Below, piece by piece: positions 53,982 through 63,855 of a stretch of DNA of 64,000 nucleotides. This stretch comes from Advenella mimigardefordensis DPN7. Its GTDB lineage: Bacteria; Pseudomonadota; Gammaproteobacteria; Burkholderiales; Burkholderiaceae_B. A program made the translations under genes and the position numbers. The stretch's first letter is position 1. Each line of letters starts with the position of its first letter. The stretch covers positions 496,001 to 560,000 of the forward strand of contig NZ_CP003915.1 of NCBI RefSeq assembly GCF_000521505.1, read 5' to 3'. The notes under the pieces were generated by a model. That model saw nothing but the letters and a program-made list of their open reading frames with translations. It did not search any database and was not told the DNA's origin.

Positions 53982-54974
53982 ATGAAACAAACTCAAATAC
54001 GCCTGCTTGGTTTAGGCTCCGCGCTGGCGTTGCTCGCCGGTTGTGCCTCGGTCAAAAATCCGACGCCTGGCGATCCGCTGGAAGGCTACAACCGCAGTAT
54101 GTTCGCGTTTAACGACGCGGTTGACCGCAACCTGCTTACGCCTGTGGCCAAGGGCTATCAGGCAGTGGTGCCCAGCCCTGTGCGCACCTGCGTTACCAAT
54201 ATTTTCAATAACTTCGGCGACATCTGGTCGGGCATCAACAGCTTTTTGCAGGGCCGTGGCCTGGATTCAGTCAATACCTTTGGTCGCGTGCTGTTTAACT
54301 CCACCATGGGCCTGGGCGGATGTATCGACGTCGCCTCCATGAAAGGCGCCCCACGTATTCAGAATGATTTCGGTACCACGCTGGGCGTATGGGGCTTCGG
54401 TCAGGGGCCTTATCTGGTTCTGCCACTGCTGGGCCCCTCAACCATTCGTGATACTGCCGGTACGGTGGGCGACGGTTTTGGTGGTTCTGCCGTCTATGCG
54501 AACCCTGGTGCCATCAACGATGTGCCCGTACGTAACACGATCTGGGGTATCAGTGTTGTTAACTCCCGTGCCAATCTGCTGAACGCCAGCGACCTGTTGG
54601 ACGATGTCGCGCTGGACAAATACAGCTTCCTGCGTGATGCTTATTTACAACGCCGTCAGGCATTGCTGAATCAGAAGCTCGGTCCGGTTGTGCTGGATCG
54701 GGCAGACGGGCAGAACAAGGGTGGCAGCGATAACCTGCCGTCTTACGATGATCCTGAAGCGGGTGGCACGACAGGTGCGGCTGATCCAAATGTGCCGGTA
54801 TATGATGACCCTGATGCCGCTGCATCAGGCACCACGCAAAGTGCAGGCAAAGCGGCCGCCCGGCCGGCAGGCGCGCTTCGGCAGCAACCTGCGGCAACGC
54901 CAACGCCGCCCGCCAGCGGTGCTGCCAGTGCCGATCCATCGCTGCCCGTCTACACGGATCCGGAAAGCAAGTAA
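53982..54974 (+). CDS. mlaA: Outer-membrane lipoprotein MlaA (VacJ) with C-terminal repeat extension
   Basis: The 330-residue lipoprotein (lipobox LLAGC, Cys21) removes misplaced phospholipids from the outer leaflet. The VacJ core has DPLEGYNRSMFAFNDAVDRN, RFLFNSTMGLGG-like FGRVLFNSTMGLGGCIDVAS, and FGQGPYLVLPLLGPSTIRD. From about residue 245 an extra tail carries three copies of a motif: LPSYDDPEA, VPVYDDPDA, LPVYTDPES. In E. coli mlaA is unlinked; here it lies between mlaD and mlaC. Confidence 0.94.
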   Translation: MKQTQIRLLGLGSALALLAGCASVKNPTPGDPLEGYNRSMFAFNDAVDRNLLTPVAKGYQAVVPSPVRTCVTNIFNNFGDIWSGINSFLQGRGLDSVNTFGRVLFNSTMGLGGCIDVASMKGAPRIQNDFGTTLGVWGFGQGPYLVLPLLGPSTIRDTAGTVGDGFGGSAVYANPGAINDVPVRNTIWGISVVNSRANLLNASDLLDDVALDKYSFLRDAYLQRRQALLNQKLGPVVLDRADGQNKGGSDNLPSYDDPEAGGTTGAADPNVPVYDDPDAAASGTTQSAGKAAARPAGALRQQPAATPTPPASGAASADPSLPVYTDPESK

Positions 54975-54990
54975 TTGAACGCATGAATAC

Positions 54991-55036
54991 AACAGCCTGA
55001 AACGGGATTGACGCCTCTTTCCTTTCAGGCTGTTTC
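54991..55036 (+). terminator. Terminator-like hairpin after mlaA
   Basis: AACAGCCTGAAA (54991-55002) pairs perfectly with TTTCAGGCTGTT (55023-55034) around a 20-base loop and is followed by TTC. It may end or attenuate transcription between mlaA and mlaC. Confidence 0.6.
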
Positions 55037-55158
55037 ATTCAGCTGGTTCTTTTACTCTTGCTGACATTTCCCATGTATCCTCGGAAATACAATGAGTCAA
55101 TTGGGCAGGTACCGGCCAGTTCGGACTGTCGCGTCAGAGATTAGAAAGGAGATCACGT

Positions 55159-55767
55159 ATGAAATTCGCAGGTATTCTCAAGACCACCCAGGTCGCCATG
55201 ATCGCCGGGTTCCTTTCAGTAGGTGCCATGCAGGCGGCTGTGGCTGCCCAGGATCCGAATCAGTTTGTTGAGCAGATCGCCAACAACACCCTGCAGGCCG
55301 TCAACCAGAGCGATGCGGCCAAAAGTGGTGATATCAGCGCCATTAACGGTATTGTCACGCAATATCTGATGCCGCACATCAATATGGAAAAAACCACCCG
55401 CCTGGCAGTGGGCCAGCCGTGGCGTCAGGCCACCGCGGAGCAACGCTCGGCGCTGGTAAACGGATTCAAGCAAACCTTGCTGCGGACCTATAGCGGTGCC
55501 TTCCGTAATGTCACATCAGGTACCACGATTACCATGCAGCCATTCCGTGGTGATACCAACGCCAGCGATGTGGTTGTGCGTTCTATTATTACGGCCGGCC
55601 AGGGGCCGGTTTCAGTGGATTATCGCCTGGAAAAGGCCGGCAATAGCTGGAAGATCTATGACCTGAATGTGGAAAATATCTGGCTGATCCAGAATTACCG
55701 CAATCAGTTCGCCGGCCAGATCTCGCAGGGTGGCATTGATGGCCTGATCAAGGCACTCAATCGCTGA
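55159..55767 (+). CDS. mlaC: Periplasmic phospholipid-binding protein MlaC
   Basis: The 202-residue protein has a signal peptide cleaved near AVAAQDP and the MlaC/Ttg2 fold (MPHINMEKTTRLAVGQPWRQ, VDYRLEKAGNSWKIYDLNVE, LIQNYRNQFAGQI). It shuttles phospholipid between MlaA and MlaD. AGAAAGGAG precedes the ATG. In relatives an mlaB gene often follows; here a terminator does. Confidence 0.95.
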   Translation: MKFAGILKTTQVAMIAGFLSVGAMQAAVAAQDPNQFVEQIANNTLQAVNQSDAAKSGDISAINGIVTQYLMPHINMEKTTRLAVGQPWRQATAEQRSALVNGFKQTLLRTYSGAFRNVTSGTTITMQPFRGDTNASDVVVRSIITAGQGPVSVDYRLEKAGNSWKIYDLNVENIWLIQNYRNQFAGQISQGGIDGLIKALNR

Positions 55768-55793
55768 TTCCACAGGCGTTTGAGATATAATGA

Positions 55794-55827
55794 AATGCTT
55801 GGCTCATTGGTGAGCCAGGCATTTTTT
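55794..55827 (+). terminator. Intrinsic terminator after mlaC, abutting the next start codon
   Basis: AATGCTTGGCTCA (55794-55806) pairs with TGAGCCAGGCATT (55811-55823) over 13 bp (one G-U) around TTGG and continues into TTTT. It ends 6 bases before the ABC ATPase ATG, and the only purine-rich pre-start sequence (GAGCCAGG) is inside the stem. Confidence 0.85.
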
Positions 55828-55833
55828 ATATTC

Positions 55834-56631
55834 ATGTCCGCCGTTCAAGTACAACATCTTTCCAAAATCTATAACAGTGTCCGTAACGCGGGTTGGCGGC
55901 GCTTTCTGTCGTCCCGGGATCCTTCACGCGAGCCGTTTCGTGCGCTCGATAACGTGAGTTTCAGCGTTCAGGAAGGCGAGTTTTTTGGCTTGCTGGGCCC
56001 CAATGGAGCCGGTAAAACCACGCTTATTTCCCTGCTGGCCGGCCTGTCACACCCCACCGCAGGCACCGCCAGCATCTGTGGTTATGACGTTGCGACCCAG
56101 TACAAGCAGGCGCGTCGTTCGCTGGGCGTGGTGCCGCAGGAGCTGGTGTACGATCCGTTTTTTACCGTGCGTGAAACCCTGCGCCTGCAATCGGGTTACT
56201 TCGGCATTCATCGCAACGATGACTGGATCGACGAGATTTTGCACAACCTGGGCCTGACAGAAAAAGCGGACGCCAATATGCGCGCACTGTCCGGCGGCAT
56301 GAAGCGGCGTGTGCTGGTGGCCCAGGCGCTGGTGCATCGCCCGCCTGTGATCATTCTGGACGAACCCACTGCCGGTGTCGACGTAGACCTGCGGCGCAGT
56401 CTGTGGGACTTTATCGTGCGCCTGAACAAAAGCGGTCACACCATCATGCTAACCACCCACTATCTGGAAGAGGCTGAAGCCCTGTGCAACCGGATCGCGC
56501 TGCTCAAGCGCGGGCAAATTGTTGCGCTGGATACCACTCAGGCGCTGATGGCGCGTGTGGGCGGGCGCGATCTTGAAGAAGCCTTTGTGCACATCATGCA
56601 TAACGGTCTGCAGGAGAGTGTGGCATCATGA
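55834..56631 (+). CDS. ABC transporter ATP-binding protein (YadG-like, ABC-2 exporter)
   Basis: The 265-residue ATPase has Walker A GPNGAGKTT, Q-loop VVPQELVYDPFFTV, signature LSGGMKRRVLVAQAL, Walker B VIILDEPTAGVD and the switch His in LTTHYLEEAEAL, the DrrA/YadG subgroup. Its partner permease overlaps by ATGA. Substrate unknown. ATG 55834 sits directly behind a strong terminator; the frame extends upstream to 55780 but no good ribosome site is seen. Confidence 0.88.
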   Translation: MSAVQVQHLSKIYNSVRNAGWRRFLSSRDPSREPFRALDNVSFSVQEGEFFGLLGPNGAGKTTLISLLAGLSHPTAGTASICGYDVATQYKQARRSLGVVPQELVYDPFFTVRETLRLQSGYFGIHRNDDWIDEILHNLGLTEKADANMRALSGGMKRRVLVAQALVHRPPVIILDEPTAGVDVDLRRSLWDFIVRLNKSGHTIMLTTHYLEEAEALCNRIALLKRGQIVALDTTQALMARVGGRDLEEAFVHIMHNGLQESVAS

Positions 56632-57413
56632 ATCCCCTGCAAAAAGACGTCCGGTTTGGTTCGGGCTTTCCGACCCTGCTGTACAAGGAACTGCTGCGCT
56701 TCTGGAAAGTCGCGTTCCAGACGGTGGCCGCGCCGGTCATGACTGCCATGCTGTACCTGCTGGTGTTTGCTCATGTGCTGGAAGACCGGGTCCGGATGTA
56801 CGATACGGTGCCGTATACGGCTTTTCTGATCCCCGGGCTCATGATGATGAGCATGCTGCAGAATGCCTTTGCCAACCCGTCGTCGTCGCTTATTCAAAGC
56901 CGAATCACCGGTAATCTGGTGTTCGTGCTCCTGCCGCCGCTGTCTCATTATGAATTTTTCTCCGCCTACGTGATTGCGGCCGTGCTGCGCGGTCTGGTGG
57001 TGGGGCTGGGTATCTGGATCATGGCGTCCTTTTTTGTGCCCATCTGGCCGGCCAGCATCGCATGGGTATTGGCGTTCGCGGTGCTTTCCTGTTGTATTCT
57101 GGCCGTACTGGGTATTATTGCCGGGCTGTGGTCGGAAAAATTCGACCAACTGGCGGCGTTCCAGAATTTTCTGATCATGCCCGCCACTTTCCTGTCGGGT
57201 GTGTTTTATTCTATCCACTCACTGCCGCCATTCTGGCAGGGGGTGTCGCACTGGAACCCGGTTTTCTATATGATTGACGGCTTCCGTTACGGATTTTTCC
57301 AGGCATCGGACGTCTCGCCTTGGCATAGTGTTGCCGTGGTGGCCGCCTTTTTCGTGTTGCTCTCTGCCTACGCCCTGCGATTACTTGCCCAGGGATATAA
57401 ACTCAGGACATGA
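56628..57413 (+). CDS. ABC-2 type transporter permease (YadH-like)
   Basis: The 261-residue permease has six spans and the ABC-2 signature near the C terminus (MPATFLSGVFYSIHSLPPFW, then HWNPVFYMIDGFRYGFF). It pairs with the upstream ATPase. The pair sits between mlaC and the BolA-family gene and is conserved in place in related genera as far as I recall, so an envelope-linked export role is plausible. Confidence 0.9.
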   Translation: MNPLQKDVRFGSGFPTLLYKELLRFWKVAFQTVAAPVMTAMLYLLVFAHVLEDRVRMYDTVPYTAFLIPGLMMMSMLQNAFANPSSSLIQSRITGNLVFVLLPPLSHYEFFSAYVIAAVLRGLVVGLGIWIMASFFVPIWPASIAWVLAFAVLSCCILAVLGIIAGLWSEKFDQLAAFQNFLIMPATFLSGVFYSIHSLPPFWQGVSHWNPVFYMIDGFRYGFFQASDVSPWHSVAVVAAFFVLLSAYALRLLAQGYKLRT

Positions 57414-57658
57414 CTATGTTACCTACCCCCGAACAGATTCAGCAATACATCGAATCGCATCTGCCCTGTGAACACATTGAAGTGCGCGGCGATGGCTCGC
57501 ACTTTGAAGCCCTGATCGTTAGTACCGTTTTTGAGGGAAAACGCCCCATTGCCCGGCACCAGGCGGTATACGCAGCGCTGGGCGAGCGAATGAAAGCGGA
57601 AATTCATGCGCTTTCAATGAAAACCCTGACCCCCGAAGAGTATCGCAAGAATGGATAA
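57410..57658 (+). CDS. BolA family protein (IbaG-like)
   Basis: The 82-residue protein has the BolA class II KH-like fold: [20 protein letters not shown], the V/R...H..VY motif as [14 protein letters not shown] and [13 protein letters not shown]. BolA/IbaG proteins work with monothiol glutaredoxins in Fe-S or stress functions. Its place directly before murA is the same as ibaG in E. coli. Start overlaps the permease stop; end overlaps the murA start by eight bases. Confidence 0.92.
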   Translation: MTMLPTPEQIQQYIESHLPCEHIEVRGDGSHFEALIVSTVFEGKRPIARHQAVYAALGERMKAEIHALSMKTLTPEEYRKNG

Positions 57659-58907
57659 ACTCAGAATTGTCGGCGGACGCCGCCTGAACGGCGAAATCAG
57701 CATTTCCGGTGCCAAGAATGCGGCATTGCCGATTCTGTGCGCCGCACTGCTTACCAGTGAGCCTGTGACGTTGCGCAATGTGCCGCAGCTCAATGATATC
57801 AGCACCACGGTGCGGCTGCTGGCCGACCTGGGCGTTAAAGTCACCCAGGAAGCGGGCGGTGTTGTGCATTTGCAGGCCGACCAGATCACCAATCTGGAAG
57901 CGTCGTACGAACTGGTCAAAACCATGCGCGCGTCAATCCTGGTGCTTGGCCCGCTGCTCACGCGGTTCGGTCAGGCCAAGGTCAGCCTGCCGGGTGGCTG
58001 CTCTATCGGCCAGCGGCCGGTGGATCAGCATATCAAGGGCCTGACGGCGCTGGGTGCAGATATTACCGTAGAACACGGTTTTGTAGTGGCAAACGCGGTA
58101 CGCCTTAAGGGCGCTCCCATTGTGACCGATATGGTAACGGTGGGCGGTACCGAGCAGTTTCTGATGGCGGCAGCGCTGGCCGAAGGCCAGACGGTGCTGG
58201 AGAATGCCGCGCGCGAACCGGAAGTGGTGGATCTGGCGGAAATGCTGATCTCCATGGGCGCGCGTATTTCCGGGCATGGTACGGACCGGATCGTGATTGA
58301 CGGCGTAGAGCGTCTGCACGGCACCGACTACACGGTTGTGCCCGATCGCATTGAAGCCGGTTCTTTCCTGTGCGCCGTCGGTGCCACCGGCGGCGACATC
58401 ATGCTGCGCAATGCGGCACCCGATACCATGGGGGCGACGCTGGACAAGCTCATCGATGCGGGCCTCACCATCGAAAGCGGCGCAGACTGGATTCGCGCTT
58501 CTATGCAGACGCGGCCAAAAGCGGTGGGGTTCCGGACGCGTGAGTATCCCGGCTTCCCGACAGATATGCAGGCTCAGTTGCTGGCCCTGAACACGGTCGC
58601 CACCGGTATGGCGGTTGTTGTCGAAAATATTTTTGAAAACCGCTACATGCACGTGCCTGAACTGATGCGCATGGGCGCCGATATCGAACTGGATGGCCAT
58701 ACGGCGGTCATCAACGGCGTGCAGCAGCTGATGGGTGCCCAGGTCATGGCGACCGATCTGCGGGCGTCTGCCAGCCTGGTTATTGCGGGCCTGGCGGCGA
58801 CCGGCGAAACCATTATCGATCGCATCTATCACCTGGATCGTGGTTACGAAAAAATGGAAGACAAGCTGCAGGCGGTGGGCGCCGACATCCAGCGACTGCG
58901 GAGCTGA
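57651..58907 (+). CDS. murA: UDP-N-acetylglucosamine 1-carboxyvinyltransferase
   Basis: The 418-residue enzyme adds enolpyruvate to UDP-GlcNAc, the first committed step of peptidoglycan synthesis. [18 protein letters not shown] is the N-terminal Lys-Asn site and [19 protein letters not shown] carries the catalytic, fosfomycin-sensitive Cys. [24 protein letters not shown] [20 protein letters not shown] is also canonical. hisG follows after 5 bases. Confidence 0.98.
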   Translation: MDKLRIVGGRRLNGEISISGAKNAALPILCAALLTSEPVTLRNVPQLNDISTTVRLLADLGVKVTQEAGGVVHLQADQITNLEASYELVKTMRASILVLGPLLTRFGQAKVSLPGGCSIGQRPVDQHIKGLTALGADITVEHGFVVANAVRLKGAPIVTDMVTVGGTEQFLMAAALAEGQTVLENAAREPEVVDLAEMLISMGARISGHGTDRIVIDGVERLHGTDYTVVPDRIEAGSFLCAVGATGGDIMLRNAAPDTMGATLDKLIDAGLTIESGADWIRASMQTRPKAVGFRTREYPGFPTDMQAQLLALNTVATGMAVVVENIFENRYMHVPELMRMGADIELDGHTAVINGVQQLMGAQVMATDLRASASLVIAGLAATGETIIDRIYHLDRGYEKMEDKLQAVGADIQRLRS

Positions 58908-58912
58908 TACTC

Positions 58913-59581
58913 ATGACACAGAATCCCCAACTGACCATGGCCCTGTCCAAAGGGCGTATTTTCGAGGAAACACTGCCGCTGCTGGAGCAGGCCGGCATTG
59001 TCGTGACCGAACACCCCGAGCAGTCGCGCAAGTTGATACTGCCTACCAGTCGCGATGACCTGCGGATTTTGATTGTGCGCGCCTCTGATGTGCCCACCTA
59101 TGTGCAATATGGTGCGGCCGATTTCGGCATTGCCGGCAAAGACGTGCTGTACGAGTACAGCAAAGAACATCCGGGCGGCCTGTATCAGCCGATAGACTTG
59201 AATATTGCACGTTGCCGTCTGGCTGTTGCGGTACGTGACGGGTTCGACTATGAAGCCGCGGTGCGCCAGGGCGCGCGCCTGCGCGTTGCCACCAAGTACG
59301 TTAACGTGGCGCGTGAGCATTTTGCCCGCAAGGGCGTGTATGTTGATATTATTAAATTGTACGGCTCCATGGAGCTGGCGCCGCTGGTCGGATTGGCCGA
59401 TGCCATTGTCGACGTGGTCTCCACAGGCGGTACGCTGCGCGCCAATGGTCTGGTTGCCGTTGAAGATGTCATGCCTGTGTCGTCCCGGCTGATCGTCAAT
59501 CAGGCAGCGCTCAAGACCCGCGCTGCGGTTTTGCAGCCCATTCTGGATGCCTTTGAACACGCAACGCCCTCTCAGGGATAA
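58913..59581 (+). CDS. hisG: ATP phosphoribosyltransferase, short form
   Basis: The 222-residue enzyme joins ATP and PRPP in the first step of histidine synthesis. It is the short form without the regulatory C-terminal domain, so it should need HisZ, which is not in the window. Visible motifs are [40 protein letters not shown], and the PRPP loop [18 protein letters not shown]. Confidence 0.97.
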   Translation: MTQNPQLTMALSKGRIFEETLPLLEQAGIVVTEHPEQSRKLILPTSRDDLRILIVRASDVPTYVQYGAADFGIAGKDVLYEYSKEHPGGLYQPIDLNIARCRLAVAVRDGFDYEAAVRQGARLRVATKYVNVAREHFARKGVYVDIIKLYGSMELAPLVGLADAIVDVVSTGGTLRANGLVAVEDVMPVSSRLIVNQAALKTRAAVLQPILDAFEHATPSQG

Positions 59582-59590
59582 TCTGAAGCT

Positions 59591-60913
59591 ATGAAACCTG
59601 TAATCAATCGACTGGATTCCCGTGCTGACGGGTTCGCGGGTACGTTACGCCAGTTGCTGGCGTTTGAAGCTGGCGAAGACGCCCATATTGAACAGGCGGT
59701 TGCCGGTATTTTGCAGGATGTCAGGCAGCGCGGCGATGCGGCTGTTCTGCAATACACCACGCAATTTGACCGTTTGCCGGTGACCACCATGGCGGATCTG
59801 GAGATCTCGCCCGCAGAATGCCAGGCGGCGCTGGATGCGCTGGCACCGGCACGGCGTCAGGCACTGGAACAGGCTGCGCAGCGCGTGCGTATGTATCATG
59901 ACCGGCAGAAAACCGACTCCTGGCGCTACCAGGAGGCGGACGGTACGGTGCTGGGCCAGAACATCACGCCCATGGACCGCGTGGGTCTTTACGTCCCCGG
60001 GGGCAAGGCAGCCTATCCTTCGTCAGTGTTGATGAACGCCATTCCGGCCAAGGTGGCCGGGGTGGGTGAAGTTATCATGGTGACGCCTACGCCCGATGGC
60101 GTGCGCAATCCGCTGGTGCTGGCTGCGGCTGCCGTTGCCGGAGTGGATCGCGTGGTTGCCATTGGTGGCGCCCAGGCGGTCGGCGCACTGGCTTACGGCA
60201 CCGACAGCATTGCGCCCGTCGATAAAATCGTCGGCCCCGGCAATGCCTATGTGGCTGCAGCCAAGCGGCGGGTTTTCGGTACCGTAGGGATTGATATGGT
60301 GGCCGGCCCCAGCGAGATCCTGATCATCTGTGATGGCACCACGCCGGCAGACTGGATTGCCATGGATCTGTTTTCCCAGGCCGAGCATGACGAGTTGGCT
60401 CAGGCCATCCTGCTGTGTCCCGACGCCGATTTTCTGGAAAAAGTGCAGGAGGCTATTGTGCGCCTGCTGCCCACCATGCCACGCGCCGAGATTCTGGGCA
60501 AAAGCCTGGCCGATCGCGGCGCACTGATTCTGGTGCGGGATCTTGATGAGGCGGTTTCTATTGCAAATGAAATTGCACCCGAACATCTGGAAATTTCCAC
60601 GGAAAATGCCAGTGAGCTGGCCGGGAAAATCCGCCATGCGGGTGCGATTTTTCTGGGGCGTTTTTCGTCTGAAGCGCTGGGCGACTATTGCGCCGGCCCC
60701 AATCACGTGCTGCCCACGGCGCGTACGGCACGCTTTTCTTCGCCACTGGGCGTCTACGATTTTCAGAAACGCAGCAGTATTATCCAGGTGTCCGAGGCAG
60801 GAGCGATTACACTAGGGGCGATTGCCGCCGAACTGGCCGATGGCGAAGGCCTTCCTGCGCATGCGCAGAGCGCGCGTTACCGCCTGAATTCTAATACTGA
60901 CGATAAGACCTGA
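59591..60913 (+). CDS. hisD: Histidinol dehydrogenase
   Basis: The 440-residue zinc enzyme oxidises histidinol to histidine in two steps. [66 protein letters not shown] with the zinc ligands and [20 protein letters not shown], then NHVLPTA, are all canonical. hisB follows after 9 bases; hisC, often next in related operons, is absent. Confidence 0.98.
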   Translation: MKPVINRLDSRADGFAGTLRQLLAFEAGEDAHIEQAVAGILQDVRQRGDAAVLQYTTQFDRLPVTTMADLEISPAECQAALDALAPARRQALEQAAQRVRMYHDRQKTDSWRYQEADGTVLGQNITPMDRVGLYVPGGKAAYPSSVLMNAIPAKVAGVGEVIMVTPTPDGVRNPLVLAAAAVAGVDRVVAIGGAQAVGALAYGTDSIAPVDKIVGPGNAYVAAAKRRVFGTVGIDMVAGPSEILIICDGTTPADWIAMDLFSQAEHDELAQAILLCPDADFLEKVQEAIVRLLPTMPRAEILGKSLADRGALILVRDLDEAVSIANEIAPEHLEISTENASELAGKIRHAGAIFLGRFSSEALGDYCAGPNHVLPTARTARFSSPLGVYDFQKRSSIIQVSEAGAITLGAIAAELADGEGLPAHAQSARYRLNSNTDDKT

Positions 60914-60922
60914 TACTACGTT

Positions 60923-61510
60923 ATGCGAACCGCTGACATTACCCGAAATACCAATGAGACCCGCATCAGGGTGTCACTTAACCTGGATGGCACAGGCAAG
61001 CAGGCCATTGATACCGGCGTGCCGTTTCTGGATCATATGATCGACCAGATTGCGCGTCACGGCTTGATAGATCTGGATATCAAATGTGATGGCGATGTAC
61101 ATATCGACGATCACCACACCGTGGAAGATGTCGGTATTACACTGGGCCAGGCTGTAGCCAAGGCCGTGGGCGACAAAAAAGGACTCACTCGCTACGGTCA
61201 TTCCTATGTGCCGCTGGACGAGGCCCTGTCTCGTGTGGTTATCGATTTTTCCGGCCGTCCCGGCCTGGAGTATCACGTTCCCTTTACCCGCTCACATGTC
61301 GGGCGCTTTGATGTAGACCTGATGCGTGAGTTTTTCCAGGGATTTGTTAATCATGCCTTGGTATCCATGCATATCGACAACCTGCGTGGTACCAATTCGC
61401 ATCATCAGGCCGAAACGGTTTTCAAGGCTTTTGGTCGCGCACTGCGCATGGCGCTGACGCCGGATCCGCGCAGCGAAGGCGTGATTCCATCCACCAAAGG
61501 CGTGCTGTAA
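60923..61510 (+). CDS. hisB: Imidazoleglycerol-phosphate dehydratase
   Basis: The 195-residue enzyme is the monofunctional dehydratase, without the histidinol-phosphatase domain of E. coli HisB. Metal-binding His/Glu clusters are [22 protein letters not shown] and the second-half equivalents [16 protein letters not shown] and GTNSHHQAE. Confidence 0.98.
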   Translation: MRTADITRNTNETRIRVSLNLDGTGKQAIDTGVPFLDHMIDQIARHGLIDLDIKCDGDVHIDDHHTVEDVGITLGQAVAKAVGDKKGLTRYGHSYVPLDEALSRVVIDFSGRPGLEYHVPFTRSHVGRFDVDLMREFFQGFVNHALVSMHIDNLRGTNSHHQAETVFKAFGRALRMALTPDPRSEGVIPSTKGVL

Positions 61511-61526
61511 TGGCAGGAATGCGTTT

Positions 61527-62210
61527 ATGAGCGGCAAAATTGCGATTGTCGATTATGGCATGGGAAACCTGCATTCGGTGGAGCGCGCCTTGCGTCATGC
61601 AGCGAGCGAAGCCGATGTCTATCTCGCGTCTGATGTAGCGGCGCTGGAGAAGGCCGATCGGATTGTGTTTCCGGGGCAGGGGGCCATGCCCGATTGCATG
61701 CGCAATTTGCAGAACTCAGGGCTGCTGGACGCTGTGCTGCGCGCCGCCGACAGCAAGCCTCTGCTGGGGGTTTGCGTAGGTGAGCAGATGCTGATGCAGC
61801 ACAGCGAAGAAGGTGATGTGCCGTGTCTGGGCATTTTCCCCGGTACCGTGCGCAAGTTTGCCGGGCCGCAATTTGCCGTGAATCTGCAGGAACAGTCTGA
61901 TACCTCGGCGGCGCAGGTGCAGCATGAGGCGCGTCCGCTCAAAGTGCCGCATATGGGCTGGAGCCGGGTCAGACAGGCAAGGCCGCATGCCTTGTGGGAT
62001 GGCATTCCCGACAACAGTTACTTTTATTTTGTCCACAGTTATTATGTTGATCCTGCAGATTCCGCCATTTCGGTGGGAGAAACGGTATACGGACACAATT
62101 TCACCTGTGCCGTGGCACGGGATAATATCTTTGCAGTACAGTTCCACCCCGAAAAAAGCGCGGAATTTGGCTTGCGTCTTTATCGGAATTTTGTAAACTG
62201 GAATATCTGA
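61527..62210 (+). CDS. hisH: Imidazole glycerol phosphate synthase glutamine amidotransferase subunit
   Basis: The 227-residue class I glutaminase supplies ammonia to HisF. The nucleophile elbow reads [18 protein letters not shown], and the His-Glu pair is in [13 protein letters not shown]. Most HisH proteins have GICLG at the elbow; the Val-Cys-Val variant keeps the Cys. A 92-base AT-rich gap separates it from hisA. Confidence 0.95.
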   Translation: MSGKIAIVDYGMGNLHSVERALRHAASEADVYLASDVAALEKADRIVFPGQGAMPDCMRNLQNSGLLDAVLRAADSKPLLGVCVGEQMLMQHSEEGDVPCLGIFPGTVRKFAGPQFAVNLQEQSDTSAAQVQHEARPLKVPHMGWSRVRQARPHALWDGIPDNSYFYFVHSYYVDPADSAISVGETVYGHNFTCAVARDNIFAVQFHPEKSAEFGLRLYRNFVNWNI

Positions 62211-62302
62211 CCATATTTAGGTCATGGCAGTTGGGTGAATTGTGAAACCGCAACAGGTGTTCATGATTTTAATTTTATTCTTATTTTGATAATCTGATTG
62301 TT

Positions 62303-63055
62303 ATGCTGCTCATACCAGCCATTGATTTAAAGGACGGGCGCTGTGTCCGCCTGCGCCAGGGGGACTTGCAGGATGCCACCATTTTTTCCGAAGACCCGGT
62401 TACCGTCGCGGAACAATGGTACGACCAGGGCGCAAGACGCCTGCATCTGGTTGACCTGAACGGAGCCGTTGCCGGCAAGCCCAAAAACGAAGATGTGATC
62501 AAGGCCATCGTACGGGCCGTCGGCGACGACATTCCGGTGCAGATCGGCGGTGGCATTCGCGACCTGGACACCATTGAACGGTATCTGGATTTCGGTATCC
62601 AATATATCATTATCGGGACGGCAGCCGTAAAGGATCCCGGCTTTCTGCAGGATGCCTGCAGCGCTTTCCCTGGCAATATCATCGTGGGGCTCGATGCGCG
62701 TGACGGCAAGGTCGCTACCGACGGGTGGAGCAAGCTCACCCGACACGACGTACTTGATCTTGGTCGCAAATTCGAAGACTACGGTGTTGAATCCATTATC
62801 TATACCGATATCGGTCGCGACGGCATGCTGACCGGCGTCAATATTGAAGCCACCGTACGTCTGGCGCAACACGTGAGAATCCCGGTGATTGCCTCGGGCG
62901 GTGTGACCGATCTGAGCGACATCGAAGCCTTGTGTGCGGTTGAACAGGAGGGCGTCGAAGGCGTTATTCTGGGACGCAGCATTTACGAAGGTACGCTGGA
63001 TTTTCAGGCTGCACAGGATATGGCAGACGAACTGAACGGGGATGAGCAGGAGTGA
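62303..63055 (+). CDS. hisA: Phosphoribosylformimino-5-aminoimidazole carboxamide ribotide isomerase
   Basis: The 250-residue (beta/alpha)8-barrel isomerase begins [20 protein letters not shown] with the catalytic Asp in AIDLKDG. Phosphate-binding loops are QIGGGIRDL and IASGGVTDL, and the second catalytic Asp lies in [14 protein letters not shown]. The 92 bases before it may hold an internal promoter, but no clear hexamers were found. It overlaps hisF by GTGA. Confidence 0.98.
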   Translation: MLLIPAIDLKDGRCVRLRQGDLQDATIFSEDPVTVAEQWYDQGARRLHLVDLNGAVAGKPKNEDVIKAIVRAVGDDIPVQIGGGIRDLDTIERYLDFGIQYIIIGTAAVKDPGFLQDACSAFPGNIIVGLDARDGKVATDGWSKLTRHDVLDLGRKFEDYGVESIIYTDIGRDGMLTGVNIEATVRLAQHVRIPVIASGGVTDLSDIEALCAVEQEGVEGVILGRSIYEGTLDFQAAQDMADELNGDEQE

Positions 63056-63855
63056 CACAGTCTACGGCTCCGGCACACTCCCTGACCACCCGCGTCATAC
63101 CGTGCCTTGATGTCACGGCAGGGCGCGTCGTCAAAGGGGTGAATTTCGTCCAGTTGCGCGATGCCGGTGATCCGGTGGAAATTGCCAGGCGCTACAACGA
63201 GCAGGGGGCTGATGAGCTCACATTTCTGGATATTACGGCGACCAGTGATGGCAAGGATCTGACCCTGTCCATGATTGAACAGGTGGCATCGGAAGTGTTT
63301 ATTCCGCTGACGGTCGGCGGTGGCGTGCGCGCCTTGCCCGATGTACAGCGCCTGCTCAACGCCGGTGCCGACAAGGTTTCCATTAATAGTGCTGCTGTGA
63401 ATGAACCCGAGCTGGTGCGCGCCTGTGCCGATTATTACGGCTCACAATGTATTGTGGTGGCGGTTGATGCGCGACGCGTTTCGGCACCGGGAGAGCCATT
63501 GCGCTGGGAAGTGTTCACGCATGGCGGCCGCAAGCCTACGGGCATAGACGCTGTTGCCTGGGCCGTACGCATGGCCCGTTATGGCGCCGGCGAATTGTTG
63601 ATTACCAGTATGGATCAGGACGGCACACAGGCAGGGTTTGACCTGCAACTGACCCGCACGATATCGGATGCCGTGGCCGTGCCGGTCATCGCTTCGGGCG
63701 GGGTGGGTAATTTGCAGCATCTTTGCGATGGGGTGAATGAGGGTCGCGCCAGCGCGGTGCTGGCTGCCAGCATATTCCATTACGGTGATTACAGTATCGC
63801 GCAGGCCAAGGCCTATATGGCTGAGCGCGGGATACAAGTCAGGAACACGCAATGA
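63052..63855 (+). CDS. hisF: Imidazole glycerol phosphate synthase cyclase subunit
   Basis: The 267-residue barrel makes imidazole glycerol phosphate and AICAR with His[19 protein letters not shown] contains the catalytic Asp and Lys; [35 protein letters not shown] and [14 protein letters not shown] (second catalytic Asp) follow. The start is a GTG that overlaps the hisA stop, with AGGA immediately against it; the protein has about 12 extra N-terminal residues compared with common HisF proteins. Confidence 0.97.
   Translation: MTQSTAPAHSLTTRVIPCLDVTAGRVVKGVNFVQLRDAGDPVEIARRYNEQGADELTFLDITATSDGKDLTLSMIEQVASEVFIPLTVGGGVRALPDVQRLLNAGADKVSINSAAVNEPELVRACADYYGSQCIVVAVDARRVSAPGEPLRWEVFTHGGRKPTGIDAVAWAVRMARYGAGELLITSMDQDGTQAGFDLQLTRTISDAVAVPVIASGGVGNLQHLCDGVNEGRASAVLAASIFHYGDYSIAQAKAYMAERGIQVRNTQ

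Noticed and set aside
62211..62302. Internal promoter before hisA (GATAAT at 62288-62293)
   Set aside because: The -10-like hexamer has no -35 partner at an acceptable distance.
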